Part shown: positions 1-6,816 of the stretch, piece by piece
How positions within the stretch are numbered: position 1 is the first letter of the stretch
Layout: each line of letters opens with the position of its first letter
NCBI GenBank assembly: GCA_041311015.1
Contig: JBFYKG010000027.1
Coordinates: forward strand, 1-17,242
Direction: 5' to 3'
Source: Fluviibacter sp041311015
GTDB taxonomy: Bacteria > Pseudomonadota > Gammaproteobacteria > Burkholderiales > Rhodocyclaceae
Length of the DNA: 17,242 nucleotides
The notes under the pieces: generated by a model
What the model was told of the DNA's origin: nothing
Databases searched by the model: none
Seen by the model: only the letters and a program-made list of their open reading frames with translations
Made by a program: the position numbers and the translations under genes

Positions 1-638
1 TTTTTGCGTGTATAAAGCTGGTGTCCGATCAGCACAACAAAAATCACTGACATGGAACCCAGGGCGTCACCGGTAGCCATCGCTGCCCAGTTAAACAACA
101 TCGTTGATAATGATTCCTCAGCGTATGTTTGGCTAATTTGTTCTGAATGGTAGAGCACCTGATGCAGTGTCGCAGAGAGGATGCTCTGCGTAATCACGAT
201 CCAGCTAACGTTTCTGAACGTCAATCCTGCCAATGACTGTGGGATTAAGTTCCAGTCACAGACAACACGCATGGCGGCATAGGAAGAGAAGGCAGATGCA
301 GCAGCGCAACCTATGGTGCCAATGGGAGAAATGCCGATGAGCTCAGGGAAATACAGGAAATACGTTACAAGTGACCCGATAAAGATACCGATAGCCCCAG
401 GCATGCCGAATATGAAAACGGCAAGTGTTCGTACGCCAGCAGGAAAGAACGGGAGTTCCACGCCAGGTGCGAAGTTAAACAATGGGCGGGCGGGACCCAT
501 CTGCACCCACCAAGCAAGCATCCAAACGATCACCCCAAGCACATACGGGGTCATCGGGAAGTTCAGAAGCGACTCAATCCAACCTTTCTCGGGTTGGTAT
601 GGTTGATCGCTGATTTGGTTCGAATAACTGCGCGGCAT
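1..638 (-). CDS. MASE1-like integral membrane protein, partial (C-terminus beyond window)
   Basis: Reading the minus strand from the ATG at 638 gives an open frame of 212 codons with no stop before the left edge, so the C-terminus is missing. The product is strongly hydrophobic, with about five membrane segments near residues 31-47, 72-95, 104-123, 143-162 and 181-206. Two short motifs resemble the MASE1 sensory membrane domain: a PAG-R-A---FG pattern at about residues 66-78 (FFPAGVRTLAVFIFG) and NW...GDALG at about 184-194. MASE1 usually sits in front of GGDEF, EAL or kinase domains; whether such a domain follows here cannot be seen. The start lies 3 bases after the stop of the upstream regulator gene and has no clear Shine-Dalgarno sequence, so translation is probably coupled. 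The family call is by eye; the existence of the gene is much surer than its function. Confidence 0.62.
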   Translation of the reverse strand, partial: MPRSYSNQISDQPYQPEKGWIESLLNFPMTPYVLGVIVWMLAWWVQMGPARPLFNFAPGVELPFFPAGVRTLAVFIFGMPGAIGIFIGSLVTYFLYFPELIGISPIGTIGCAAASAFSSYAAMRVVCDWNLIPQSLAGLTFRNVSWIVITQSILSATLHQVLYHSEQISQTYAEESLSTMLFNWAAMATGDALGSMSVIFVVLIGHQLYTRK

Positions 639-641
639 GAA

Positions 642-977
642 TTAGCGCAGTTTGAGTGCGGCTTGGAGCTTTTTGTTCTGACTCTCTAGGTAGCTAATCC
701 CCTTGGCAGTCACTTCGATGTGTTTGGCTCGACCATCTGTAGGTGACGTATCAAGCTTAAACAGACCAGCTTTTTCTAGCTGGCTGACCTTGCGATGCAC
801 CGTAGGACCCGTGCCAAACATCAGGGACTGAACGAGATGGGTAATTTTCGTTACCTCACCGGCTTCCTGTCGGCAAATTACGTAGGTCAGAACCTCTTCG
901 CAACCCTCTTCAATGCCTGAATCCTTGCCAGTATTGAGGAAGTTGATAATTCGAGCGTAATTGGATGCCGTTTTCAT
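642..977 (-). CDS. winged-helix, MarR-like transcriptional regulator
   Basis: This 111-residue protein looks like a small winged-helix DNA-binding protein. A helical N-terminus is followed by a helix-turn-helix-like stretch at about residues 55-73 (TGPTVHRKVSQLEKAGLFK) and then a wing with a charged turn (SPTDGRAKHIEVTAKG, about 78-93). The turn plus 'T.KG..YL' ending matches the wing of MarR-type regulators, although the protein is shorter than the usual 140-150 residues. It contains two cysteines, at about residues 26 and 35. It is the first gene of a two-gene minus-strand unit, and the downstream MASE1-like gene starts 3 bases after its stop, so control of that gene is the simplest guess. 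Effector and target are unknown. Upstream SD is weak (TAGG, rather far from the ATG). Confidence 0.72.
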   Translation of the reverse strand: MKTASNYARIINFLNTGKDSGIEEGCEEVLTYVICRQEAGEVTKITHLVQSLMFGTGPTVHRKVSQLEKAGLFKLDTSPTDGRAKHIEVTAKGISYLESQNKKLQAALKLR

Positions 978-1008
978 AGATCGATGCCTACGTGAATTAA
1001 TTAGTGCA

Positions 1009-1038
1009 AGTATATAAGTGAACTTTGTGAAATGTTAG
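1009..1038 (-). promoter_or_regulatory. candidate sigma70 promoter of the MarR-like/MASE1-like unit
   Basis: On the minus strand a -10-like TATACT (plus coordinates 1009-1014) lies 18 bp from a weak -35-like CTAACA (1033-1038), about 30 bp ahead of the regulator ATG. The surrounding DNA is AT-rich, and TTCACTTAT and TGCACTAAT form an imperfect direct repeat over the -10 region, which could be an operator. The -35 match is only 4 of 6, so this is tentative. Confidence 0.33.
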
Positions 1039-1099
1039 TCATGTAGCACCAAAACAGCCTCTGCAGCACCCCAAAGGTGCGCCCTAATCGCCACCGCAG

Positions 1100-1105
1100 T
1101 ACAAT
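1100..1105 (+). promoter_or_regulatory. candidate -10 element for tRNA-Gly(CCC)
   Basis: TACAAT lies 17 bases before the tRNA 5' end and is followed by a GC-rich discriminator (AGCGCC), as is common at stable-RNA promoters. No convincing TTGACA-like -35 lies 16-18 bp upstream, so confidence is low. The rest of the 978-1122 interval shows no gene. Confidence 0.28.
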
Positions 1106-1122
1106 AGCGCCTCAACCCCCGG

Positions 1123-1196
1123 GCGGGCGTCGTATAGTGGCATTACCTGAGCTTCCCAAGCTCATGAGGAGGGTTCGATTCCCTTCGCCCGCTCCA
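1123..1196 (+). tRNA. tRNA-Gly(CCC)
   Basis: The cloverleaf can be drawn by eye. The acceptor stem is GCGGGCG (1123-1129) with CGCCCGC (1186-1192). The anticodon stem TGAGC/GCTCA flanks the loop TTCCCAA, which puts anticodon CCC at 1155-1157. The T-arm contains GGTTCGATTCC. The discriminator base is T, as usual for bacterial tRNA-Gly, and CCA is encoded (1194-1196). It decodes GGG codons. The thiS start codon is only 16 bases downstream, so the tRNA and thiS are probably on one transcript. Confidence 0.96.
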
Positions 1197-1212
1197 GAAA
1201 CTAGCGTCCCAC

Positions 1213-1413
1213 ATGAAACTGACCGTCAACGGTAAAGCGCACGAATGTCCGGCAGGCGCCACCGTCAGCGCATTGCTCGAACAGTTGACCCTGACTGGGC
1301 GGCGGGTTGCGGTTGAGCGCAATGGCGAGATCGTGCCGCGCAGCGAGCATGCGGCAGCTGCGCTGGCCGAGGGGGATCAGATTGAGGTTGTTGTCGCCGT
1401 CGGCGGAGGTTAA
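1213..1413 (+). CDS. thiS: sulfur carrier protein ThiS
   Basis: This 66-residue ubiquitin-fold protein carries sulfur as a C-terminal thiocarboxylate for assembly of the thiazole ring of thiamine, donating it to ThiG. The family signature is visible: an N-terminal strand MKLTVNG, a middle segment with ALLEQL, and the C-terminal strand and tail QIEVVVAVGGG, whose terminal Gly-Gly is the adenylation/thiocarboxylation site. Length is typical. The ATG follows tRNA-Gly(CCC) by 16 bases and has no recognisable Shine-Dalgarno sequence, which is odd. thiG follows after 2 bases, with its ribosome-binding site lying inside the last thiS codons. No thiF or thiO is in the window, so activation must come from genes elsewhere. 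Confidence 0.93.
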   Translation: MKLTVNGKAHECPAGATVSALLEQLTLTGRRVAVERNGEIVPRSEHAAAALAEGDQIEVVVAVGGG

Positions 1414-1415
1414 TC

Positions 1416-2219
1416 GTGCAAACCCAGGATTCGATGAATACGGTACAGATCGGCAGTAAGACCTATCGTTCACGCCTGTTGGTAGGCACGGGGAAGTACA
1501 AGGACTTCGACGAAACCGGCCGGGCAATTGCCGCATCCGGTGCGGAGATCGTGACGGTCGCTATTCGGCGCACCAATATCGGTCAGGATGCGGGCGCCCC
1601 GAATCTGCTGGATGTGATTTCACCGGACCGTTACACGATTCTGCCCAATACGGCAGGTTGCTACACGGCTGATGATGCCGTCCGTACGCTACGTCTGGCG
1701 CGGGAGCTGCTGGATGGCCACCCGTTGTGCAAGCTGGAAGTGCTGGGGGATCAGACCAGTCTGTTCCCGAATATGCCGGAAACCCTGAAAGCGGCTGAAA
1801 CGCTGGTGCGCGAAGGTTTTGAAGTGATGGTTTATTGCTCCGATGATCCGATCCAGGCAAAGATGTTGGAAGATCTGGGTTGCGTGGCGATCATGCCGTT
1901 GGCCTCTCTGATTGGTTCGGGCATGGGGATTTTGAACCCGTGGAATTTACGGCTGATTCTTGATCAGGCCAAAGTGCCGGTCATTGTGGATGCCGGTGTG
2001 GGTACGGCATCGGATGCGACGATTGCCATGGAGCTGGGCTGTGCGGGCGTTTTGATGAATACGGCCATTGCCCACGCGCAGGATCCGGTACTGATGGCCA
2101 GTGCAATGAAGCTTGCGGTCGAGTCGGGGCGTGCCGCGTATCTGGCGGGTCGTATGCCGCGCAAGTTTTATAGTGCTGATCCGAGTTCGCCCACAACCGG
2201 CCTCATTGGCCGTAACTAA
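1416..2219 (+). CDS. thiG: thiazole synthase ThiG
   Basis: ThiG joins 1-deoxy-D-xylulose 5-phosphate, dehydroglycine and ThiS-borne sulfur into thiazole phosphate in the cytoplasm. The 267-residue product shows the family landmarks: LLVGTGKY near residue 21, GAEIVTVAIRR at 42-52, PNTAGC at 77-82, and KLEVLGD with K106 as the likely Schiff-base lysine. A glycine-rich phosphate-binding stretch (VDAGVGTASDA) lies in the C-terminal third, and the (beta/alpha)8 pattern is complete. I chose the GTG at 1416 because GGAGG (1405-1409) sits 6 bases ahead of it; an ATG at 1434 is the alternative. The start is 2 bases after thiS, so the two genes should be co-translated. Confidence 0.95.
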   Translation: MQTQDSMNTVQIGSKTYRSRLLVGTGKYKDFDETGRAIAASGAEIVTVAIRRTNIGQDAGAPNLLDVISPDRYTILPNTAGCYTADDAVRTLRLARELLDGHPLCKLEVLGDQTSLFPNMPETLKAAETLVREGFEVMVYCSDDPIQAKMLEDLGCVAIMPLASLIGSGMGILNPWNLRLILDQAKVPVIVDAGVGTASDATIAMELGCAGVLMNTAIAHAQDPVLMASAMKLAVESGRAAYLAGRMPRKFYSADPSSPTTGLIGRN

Positions 2220-2232
2220 TTCCGGACCGACC

Positions 2233-2808
2233 ATGATTCGGCGGTGGCTGGCAGCACTGATATTGCTGTGGGCGAGTCCTTCAATTCATGCGACCGAGGT
2301 AGCGGCACCGCGCCACCACGCGTACGCCTTTGATCAACCGGAATTACTGGCAACCCAGCGTACCTTCGGTGTGGGTAATGCGGTCACCCTACTCGGCGAG
2401 GCATGTGCCGATGATCAAAAGGCCGCGGATAGTTATGCCGAATGGGGTGAGGTCAATCAGCCCGTTCTGGAACAGATGACGCTCACGTTGGCCGTGCATT
2501 ACCGGATTCCTGAAGAATCGGACGATTTGCAGCGGCGCGTTGCCGAGACCATGCACCTCAAGACCTCGATCAGCCTATCGGGCTCGGCGCTGACCGAAGC
2601 TTGCTCCAGTCTGCCTCAAACCTTAGCGCTGGAACGCATGAATCTTGATTTGAGGTACCAGGCGGTACTTAAAGAAGTGTCTGACCCCGATTACCTGAAG
2701 CCCCGGCGCACGCCGCGTCCACCTGGGGGCGCCCCCGCAGCGGACACGTTGCCGCCTGAAGCAGAAGAACCGAGCCATGATCGAGAAGAGCAAACCCGTT
2801 CTGAGTGA
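2233..2808 (+). CDS. secreted protein of unknown function between thiG and trmB
   Basis: I do not recognise this 191-residue protein. It begins with a clear signal peptide: MIRRW, then a hydrophobic core LAALILLW, and a likely cleavage site after SIHA. The mature part is mildly acidic, probably helical in the middle, and has two cysteines (EACADD and TEACSS) that could form a periplasmic disulfide. The C-terminus is rich in proline and charge (TPRPPGGAPAADT, then an EE/RE-rich end) and looks disordered. The ATG at 2233 is preferred over starts further upstream because those would lie inside thiG and remove the signal peptide from the N-terminus. It starts 13 bases after thiG and its end overlaps the trmB start by 32 bases in another frame, so it is likely co-expressed with both. 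No lipobox is seen. Confidence 0.72.
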   Translation: MIRRWLAALILLWASPSIHATEVAAPRHHAYAFDQPELLATQRTFGVGNAVTLLGEACADDQKAADSYAEWGEVNQPVLEQMTLTLAVHYRIPEESDDLQRRVAETMHLKTSISLSGSALTEACSSLPQTLALERMNLDLRYQAVLKEVSDPDYLKPRRTPRPPGGAPAADTLPPEAEEPSHDREEQTRSE

Positions 2809-3487
2809 CTTGCCGGCGCATTTGCGCCGCATTCGCAGTTTTGTGCGCCGTGAGGGGCGGCTGACCGATGCACAGTCTGCGGCGATTGCAACGGGTTGGC
2901 CACAGTGGGGCGTGGACTTTGCCGCTGCGATGGCCGATTGGGATGCGATTTTTGGGCGCAAGGCACCCCGTTACCTGGAGATCGGTTTCGGGATGGGCGG
3001 CGCGACAGCAGAAATCGCGCGCAACCACCCGGGTAACGATTACATTGGCATTGAAGTGCATCGCCCAGGTGTTGGTAACCTGCTCAAGTTGATTGAGCAG
3101 GATGCGCTGACCAATCTGCGCTTGATGTCTCATGATGCGGTGGATGTGGTCAACCAGATGATTGCGCCGGGGTCGCTGGACGGTATCCTGATCTTTTTTC
3201 CCGACCCCTGGCACAAGAAGCGGCATCACAAACGCCGCTTGATTCAGCCGGAGTTTGTCGCGATGCTGACCTCCCGGCTCAAGCCCGGGGGCACGATTCA
3301 CTGTGCGACCGACTGGGAGAATTACGCCGAGCAGATGCTGGAAGTGTTGTCTGCCGAGCCGGCGCTTGTAAATACGTCAACGGGCTATGCGGTCCGTCCT
3401 GCGTACCGGCCGTTGACCAAATTTGAGAACCGGGGCCTGAAACTCGGCCACGGTGTCTGGGACTTGGTTTTTTCAAAAAGAGTTTAG
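2777..3487 (+). CDS. trmB: tRNA (guanine-N7-)-methyltransferase TrmB
   Basis: TrmB makes m7G46 in the tRNA variable loop using S-adenosylmethionine. The 236-residue product has all family motifs in order: SFVRREGRLT at 21-30, the SAM-binding LEIGFGMGG at 67-75, IGIEVHRPGVGNLL at 90-103, the catalytic FPDPWHKKRHHKRRL at 141-155, ATDWENYA at 177-184, and RPLTKFENRG.KLGH at 211-225. Length is normal. The ATG at 2777 lies inside the end of the preceding secreted-protein gene and has only a weak purine-rich leader, suggesting translational coupling. Its position after thiG is compatible with a small housekeeping transcript running from the tRNA-Gly. Confidence 0.96.
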   Translation: MIEKSKPVLSDLPAHLRRIRSFVRREGRLTDAQSAAIATGWPQWGVDFAAAMADWDAIFGRKAPRYLEIGFGMGGATAEIARNHPGNDYIGIEVHRPGVGNLLKLIEQDALTNLRLMSHDAVDVVNQMIAPGSLDGILIFFPDPWHKKRHHKRRLIQPEFVAMLTSRLKPGGTIHCATDWENYAEQMLEVLSAEPALVNTSTGYAVRPAYRPLTKFENRGLKLGHGVWDLVFSKRV

Positions 3488-3514
3488 CAAGTCGGGATGA
3501 CTCGTCATACACTT

Positions 3515-3549
3515 ACCCCCCTGAGTCGATATCGTTCTAGAGTGGGGGT
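3515..3549 (+). repeat. long inverted repeat in front of the secretin gene
   Basis: ACCCCC (3515-3520) is the exact complement of GGGGGT (3544-3549), and the space between holds a second perfect palindrome, CGATATCG (3527-3534). A separate dyad, ATGAC-TC-GTCAT, lies at 3497-3508, just after the trmB stop. No T-run follows, so it is not a standard terminator. In RNA it would fold just upstream of the secretin start. Confidence 0.45.
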
Positions 3550-3572
3550 CGTGCATGAGGAGACAGCGAGGG

Positions 3573-5051
3573 ATGCGGGGTCTGGGGGCAGCAATAATCT
3601 GCATCTGGCTGGTCGTGCACTTTGTACCGGGCGTATCGGCCCAGCAGGCGGCGGGCAACGGGTCTAGCGCCGCGCCGACGAAAAGCCGGGTGGTGGCGGC
3701 GCGTGACGCGGCATCACCCAGGATCAGCATTGATATCCAGAATGGCGATATACGCCAGGTATTGGGGTTGGTCGGTCGGGAACAGGGTTGGAACGTCGTC
3801 GTCAGTGATTCGGTCAAGGGCTCGATTACCATCGTCATGCGCGATGTGCCGGCCAGCGAGATCTTGCAGGCGATTTACCAACAGAAAGGCCTTGTTGGTC
3901 AGGTTGAGGACGGGGTACTGGTCATCCGTCCACGCGCCGAAGCGGCTGAGCAGGATCGACTGAGCATGGAGATGCAGCAGCAGCGTCAGGCGATTGGCCC
4001 ATTGCGCCAGCAGGCCTTTCATCTGCGTTTTGCGCAGGCCGTCGATCTGGAGAAGCTGGTCCGCGATCAGCTGACAGTCCGGGGAAAGGTCAGCGTCGAT
4101 TCGCGCACGAACACCCTTTTTGTGAATGACACCGGTGCGAAAATCGGGGAAATTGCCGAACTCATTCGTGCGGTTGATCAGCCGATTCGCCAGGTGCTCA
4201 TCGAGGCTCGCATCGTCGAGGCTAATGAAACCTTCAACGAAGAGCTCGGTGTCCGCCTGGGCGCACTCGACAGCGTTCGCACCGGCGGCGGATTGCAGCT
4301 GGGGGGTGGGCAGTATGTGCCGCCCACGCAGGCCGGTCAGGCATTGAATTACAACCGGCTTGTACCGGGTAGTAGTTCGAGCTCGCCCACCTACCAGACG
4401 CTCAATAGCGTGAATGGACAGCCCTTTGCCGTGAACCAGACACTGGGTGCGGTCAATTTGCCGACGACCCGATCAGCAGCGGGCACGCTGGCCTTTGCTT
4501 TGCTCAATCCGTCGGGCTCGAAGATTCTCAATGTGGAACTGTCCGCACTCGAATCTGATGGGCGTGGAAAGATCATTTCGAGCCCCAAGGTGGTGACCGG
4601 AGATAACGTCAAAGCGGTGATCGAAGACGGCAGCGAGATTCCCTATCTGTCGACCGCACAGACCGGGGGTACGACGATTCCCACGGTGGAGTTCAAGAAG
4701 GCCGTGCTGTCTCTGGATGTCACGCCGCAAATCACACCGGACGGCAAGGTGCGCCTGAAGCTTGTTGTGAGAAAAGAAGAACCTGATTACGCGACGATGA
4801 TGCTGATCCCGGGGTCTACCAATCCCCCCATTAAAAGCACGGTCGTGACAACAGATGTGCTCGTGGAAAATGGCGGCACGGTTTCAATCGGCGGTGTTTT
4901 TATCAAGAAAGTGGATAATCTCGTCACGCAGGTGCCATTTCTCGGAGACATTCCTTTTATTGGCAACCTGTTCAAGTATCGTTCCACGACTGAACAGCGT
5001 CGCGAGTTGCTGGTGTTCATTTCACCGCAGATCGTGGCGGCCAACCCTTAG
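3573..5051 (+). CDS. pilQ: PilQ-type secretin, short form lacking AMIN domains
   Basis: Secretins form the outer-membrane ring of type IV pili and type II secretion. From the ATG at 3573 the product is 492 residues; an in-frame ATG at 3555 would add 6. I prefer 3573 because AGGAG (3558-3562) precedes it. Domains, numbered from 3555: signal peptide to about 29 (...GVSA|Q), a short linker, an STN/N0 domain at about 57-125, an N1-type domain at about 150-215 (QAFHLRFAQAVDLEKLV...), and the secretin barrel to the end. The barrel shows ELSALESDGRGKI, ISSPKVVTGD, VENGGTVSIGGVF and VPFLGDIPFIGNLFK, all PilQ-like. Betaproteobacterial PilQ is usually near 700 residues with N-terminal AMIN domains, and pilMNOP normally precede it. 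Here the AMIN domains are absent and trmB is the upstream neighbour. A secretin for another machine is possible. Confidence 0.82.
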   Translation: MRGLGAAIICIWLVVHFVPGVSAQQAAGNGSSAAPTKSRVVAARDAASPRISIDIQNGDIRQVLGLVGREQGWNVVVSDSVKGSITIVMRDVPASEILQAIYQQKGLVGQVEDGVLVIRPRAEAAEQDRLSMEMQQQRQAIGPLRQQAFHLRFAQAVDLEKLVRDQLTVRGKVSVDSRTNTLFVNDTGAKIGEIAELIRAVDQPIRQVLIEARIVEANETFNEELGVRLGALDSVRTGGGLQLGGGQYVPPTQAGQALNYNRLVPGSSSSSPTYQTLNSVNGQPFAVNQTLGAVNLPTTRSAAGTLAFALLNPSGSKILNVELSALESDGRGKIISSPKVVTGDNVKAVIEDGSEIPYLSTAQTGGTTIPTVEFKKAVLSLDVTPQITPDGKVRLKLVVRKEEPDYATMMLIPGSTNPPIKSTVVTTDVLVENGGTVSIGGVFIKKVDNLVTQVPFLGDIPFIGNLFKYRSTTEQRRELLVFISPQIVAANP

Positions 5052-5608
5052 TGCCTCGTATGCCAAATCTTTCTCAACCCACCCTGCCAAGCAATATCTT
5101 CCTGGTCGGTCTGATGGGCGCTGGCAAGTCGACGGTGGGTCGTTTGCTGGCGCGGCGTTTGGGTAAGCGCTTTGTTGATACCGATCACGAGATCGAAAAG
5201 CGTAATGGCGTGACGATTCCCGTGATTTTCGAGATCGAAGGTGAGGCAGGGTTCCGCAAACGGGAGCAGGAAGTACTGGCGGATCTGGCGCAGGAGCCCG
5301 ACTTGGTTCTTAGCACCGGTGGCGGTATCGTGCTCCGCCCGGAAAACCGGGGGGTGCTCCGTGAGCAGGGTTTCGTGGTCTATCTGAGCGCGCGGCCAGA
5401 ATTGCTGGCCGAACGTACCCGGCATGACAAGAGTCGCCCGCTGCTGAATGTGGCCGATCCCCTGACCCGTCTTCGCGAGTTGCATGCGGAACGCGATCCG
5501 CTCTACCGCGAAGTAGCGCATGCCATTGTGGAAACTGGCCGGGGCGCGCCCCAGCAGGTGGTTCAGGCGATCGTCAATGCGCTGACCCGGAACCCGGAAG
5601 CGCACTAG
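5051..5608 (+). CDS. aroK: shikimate kinase AroK
   Basis: Phosphorylates shikimate at O3 with ATP, the fifth step of the shikimate pathway. In the 185-residue product the Walker A loop is GLMGAGKST (20-28). The shikimate-binding residues are visible as D45 in FVDTDHEIE, the arginines of FRKRE (69-71) and the GGG of STGGGIV (90-92), and the lid arginine lies in KSRPLL (about 129). The GTG at 5051 overlaps the secretin stop by one base (TAGTG), suggesting coupled translation; an in-frame ATG at 5060 is an equally reasonable start and would remove only three residues. aroB follows 42 bases later, the common proteobacterial aroKB arrangement. Confidence 0.95.
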   Translation: MPRMPNLSQPTLPSNIFLVGLMGAGKSTVGRLLARRLGKRFVDTDHEIEKRNGVTIPVIFEIEGEAGFRKREQEVLADLAQEPDLVLSTGGGIVLRPENRGVLREQGFVVYLSARPELLAERTRHDKSRPLLNVADPLTRLRELHAERDPLYREVAHAIVETGRGAPQQVVQAIVNALTRNPEAH

Positions 5609-5650
5609 CCACATCGGGCGCAGCCTGCGGCCTCGGGCTACAATGACGGC

Positions 5651-6805
5651 ATGAGTTCATCGTTTCAGACCCTGACCGTCGCGCTCGACGAGCGTAGCTA
5701 CCCCATCCACATTGGTTGTGGCCTGCTGGGCAATGCCGATCTATGGCGCCCGCACCTGAACCCGAAGATGGGTGCCGTCGTGATCACCAATACGACGGTG
5801 GCGCCGCTCTACCTCGACACCGTGATGGCGACGCTGGCTGAGCTGGGTTGCCCGGCGTTTTCTGTCATCCTGCCAGACGGCGAGGAATACAAGTCCTGGG
5901 AAACGCTGAATACGGTATTTGATGCCCTTCTGGAAAACCGCTGTGAGCGCGGCACCACGCTGATCGCGCTGGGCGGCGGCGTTATTGGCGATCTGGTGGG
6001 TTTTGCCGCCGCCTGTTACCAGCGCGGCGCCCCCTTTATTCAGGTGCCCACCACGCTGCTGTCGCAGGTGGATTCTTCGGTGGGGGGTAAAACCGCCATC
6101 AATCACCCGCTGGGCAAGAACATGATTGGTGCGTTTTATCAGCCCAAGCTGGTGCTGGCCGATCTGGATACGCTGGACACCTTGCCGCCGCGCGAAATGG
6201 CTGCGGGTATGTCGGAAGTGGTCAAGTACGGGCTGATCCGCGATGAAGCCTTTTTCCAGTGGCTGGAACAAAACGCGGAAGGACTGATGGCACGTGACAA
6301 AACCTTGCTGGCGCGGGCGGTGCACCAGTCCTGTGCGCACAAGGCCGAGGTGGTGGCCCGCGATGAACGCGAGGCCGGTGAGCGGGCGCTCCTCAATTTG
6401 GGGCATACCTTTGGCCATGCGATCGAAACGGGCATGGGATACGGGTCGTGGTTGCACGGTGAGGCCGTCGCCGCGGGAACGGTGATGGCGGCCTTGTTGT
6501 CAAAGCAGTTGGGCTGGCTGGACGCTCGGGCTATCGAGCGCGTTAGGGCCTTGTTCGAGCGTATCGGGCTGCCGGTGGCCGGACCCTGGCTGGCGGCAAC
6601 GCCGGCGGCCTCTGCAGAACGTTATCTGGAGCTGATGCGCCACGACAAGAAAGTCAGCGCCGGGGTAATGCGCCTGGTGCTGCTCAAGGCCATTGGTCAG
6701 GCCGTGGTTTCGGCCGAAGCTGATGATGTGGCCATTCTGGCGGCCATTGAAGCCGGTCTGGCCGAGCAGCCTGCGCGCACCGCGGTACCCCCGACCGGCC
6801 GCTGA
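5651..6805 (+). CDS. aroB: 3-dehydroquinate synthase AroB
   Basis: Cyclises DAHP to 3-dehydroquinate, the second step of the shikimate pathway, using NAD+ and a divalent metal. In this 384-residue protein ALGGGVIGDLVGFAA (106-120) binds NAD, and VPTTLLSQVDSSVGGKTAIN (132-151) and KNMIGAFYQP line the active site. The metal ligands are probably E189 (MSEVVKYG), H252 (LGHTFGHAIE) and H269 (WLHGEAV). It is slightly longer than the usual 355-365 residues because of a proline/alanine-rich C-terminal tail (EQPARTAVPPTGR). A TACAAT hexamer at 5639-5644 just before the gene looks like a -10 box but has no matching -35. The 269-bp gap after it holds the gltBD control region. Confidence 0.97.
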   Translation: MSSSFQTLTVALDERSYPIHIGCGLLGNADLWRPHLNPKMGAVVITNTTVAPLYLDTVMATLAELGCPAFSVILPDGEEYKSWETLNTVFDALLENRCERGTTLIALGGGVIGDLVGFAAACYQRGAPFIQVPTTLLSQVDSSVGGKTAINHPLGKNMIGAFYQPKLVLADLDTLDTLPPREMAAGMSEVVKYGLIRDEAFFQWLEQNAEGLMARDKTLLARAVHQSCAHKAEVVARDEREAGERALLNLGHTFGHAIETGMGYGSWLHGEAVAAGTVMAALLSKQLGWLDARAIERVRALFERIGLPVAGPWLAATPAASAERYLELMRHDKKVSAGVMRLVLLKAIGQAVVSAEADDVAILAAIEAGLAEQPARTAVPPTGR

Positions 6806-6816
6806 TTCAACGCTTA

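Noticed and set aside
313..606. Plus-strand 97-codon open frame
   Set aside because: It lies opposite the MASE1-like gene, whose frame is open across the whole stretch and encodes a coherent membrane protein; this frame has low-complexity, non-protein-like content.
1123..1196. tRNA-Gly(CCC) as the attachment site of the AT-rich left segment
   Set aside because: Islands usually insert at the tRNA 3' end, but here the 3' end faces thiS and the AT-rich segment is on the 5' side. I see no integrase or repeated tRNA fragment.
1143..1212. TPP riboswitch ahead of thiS
   Set aside because: The CCTGAGC stretch here belongs to the tRNA anticodon arm, and only 16 bases separate the tRNA from thiS, too few for a riboswitch.
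2113..2232. Upstream extension of the secreted-protein gene into thiG
   Set aside because: The extension would be an out-of-frame reading of conserved thiG and would bury the signal peptide; the ATG at 2233 is more sensible.
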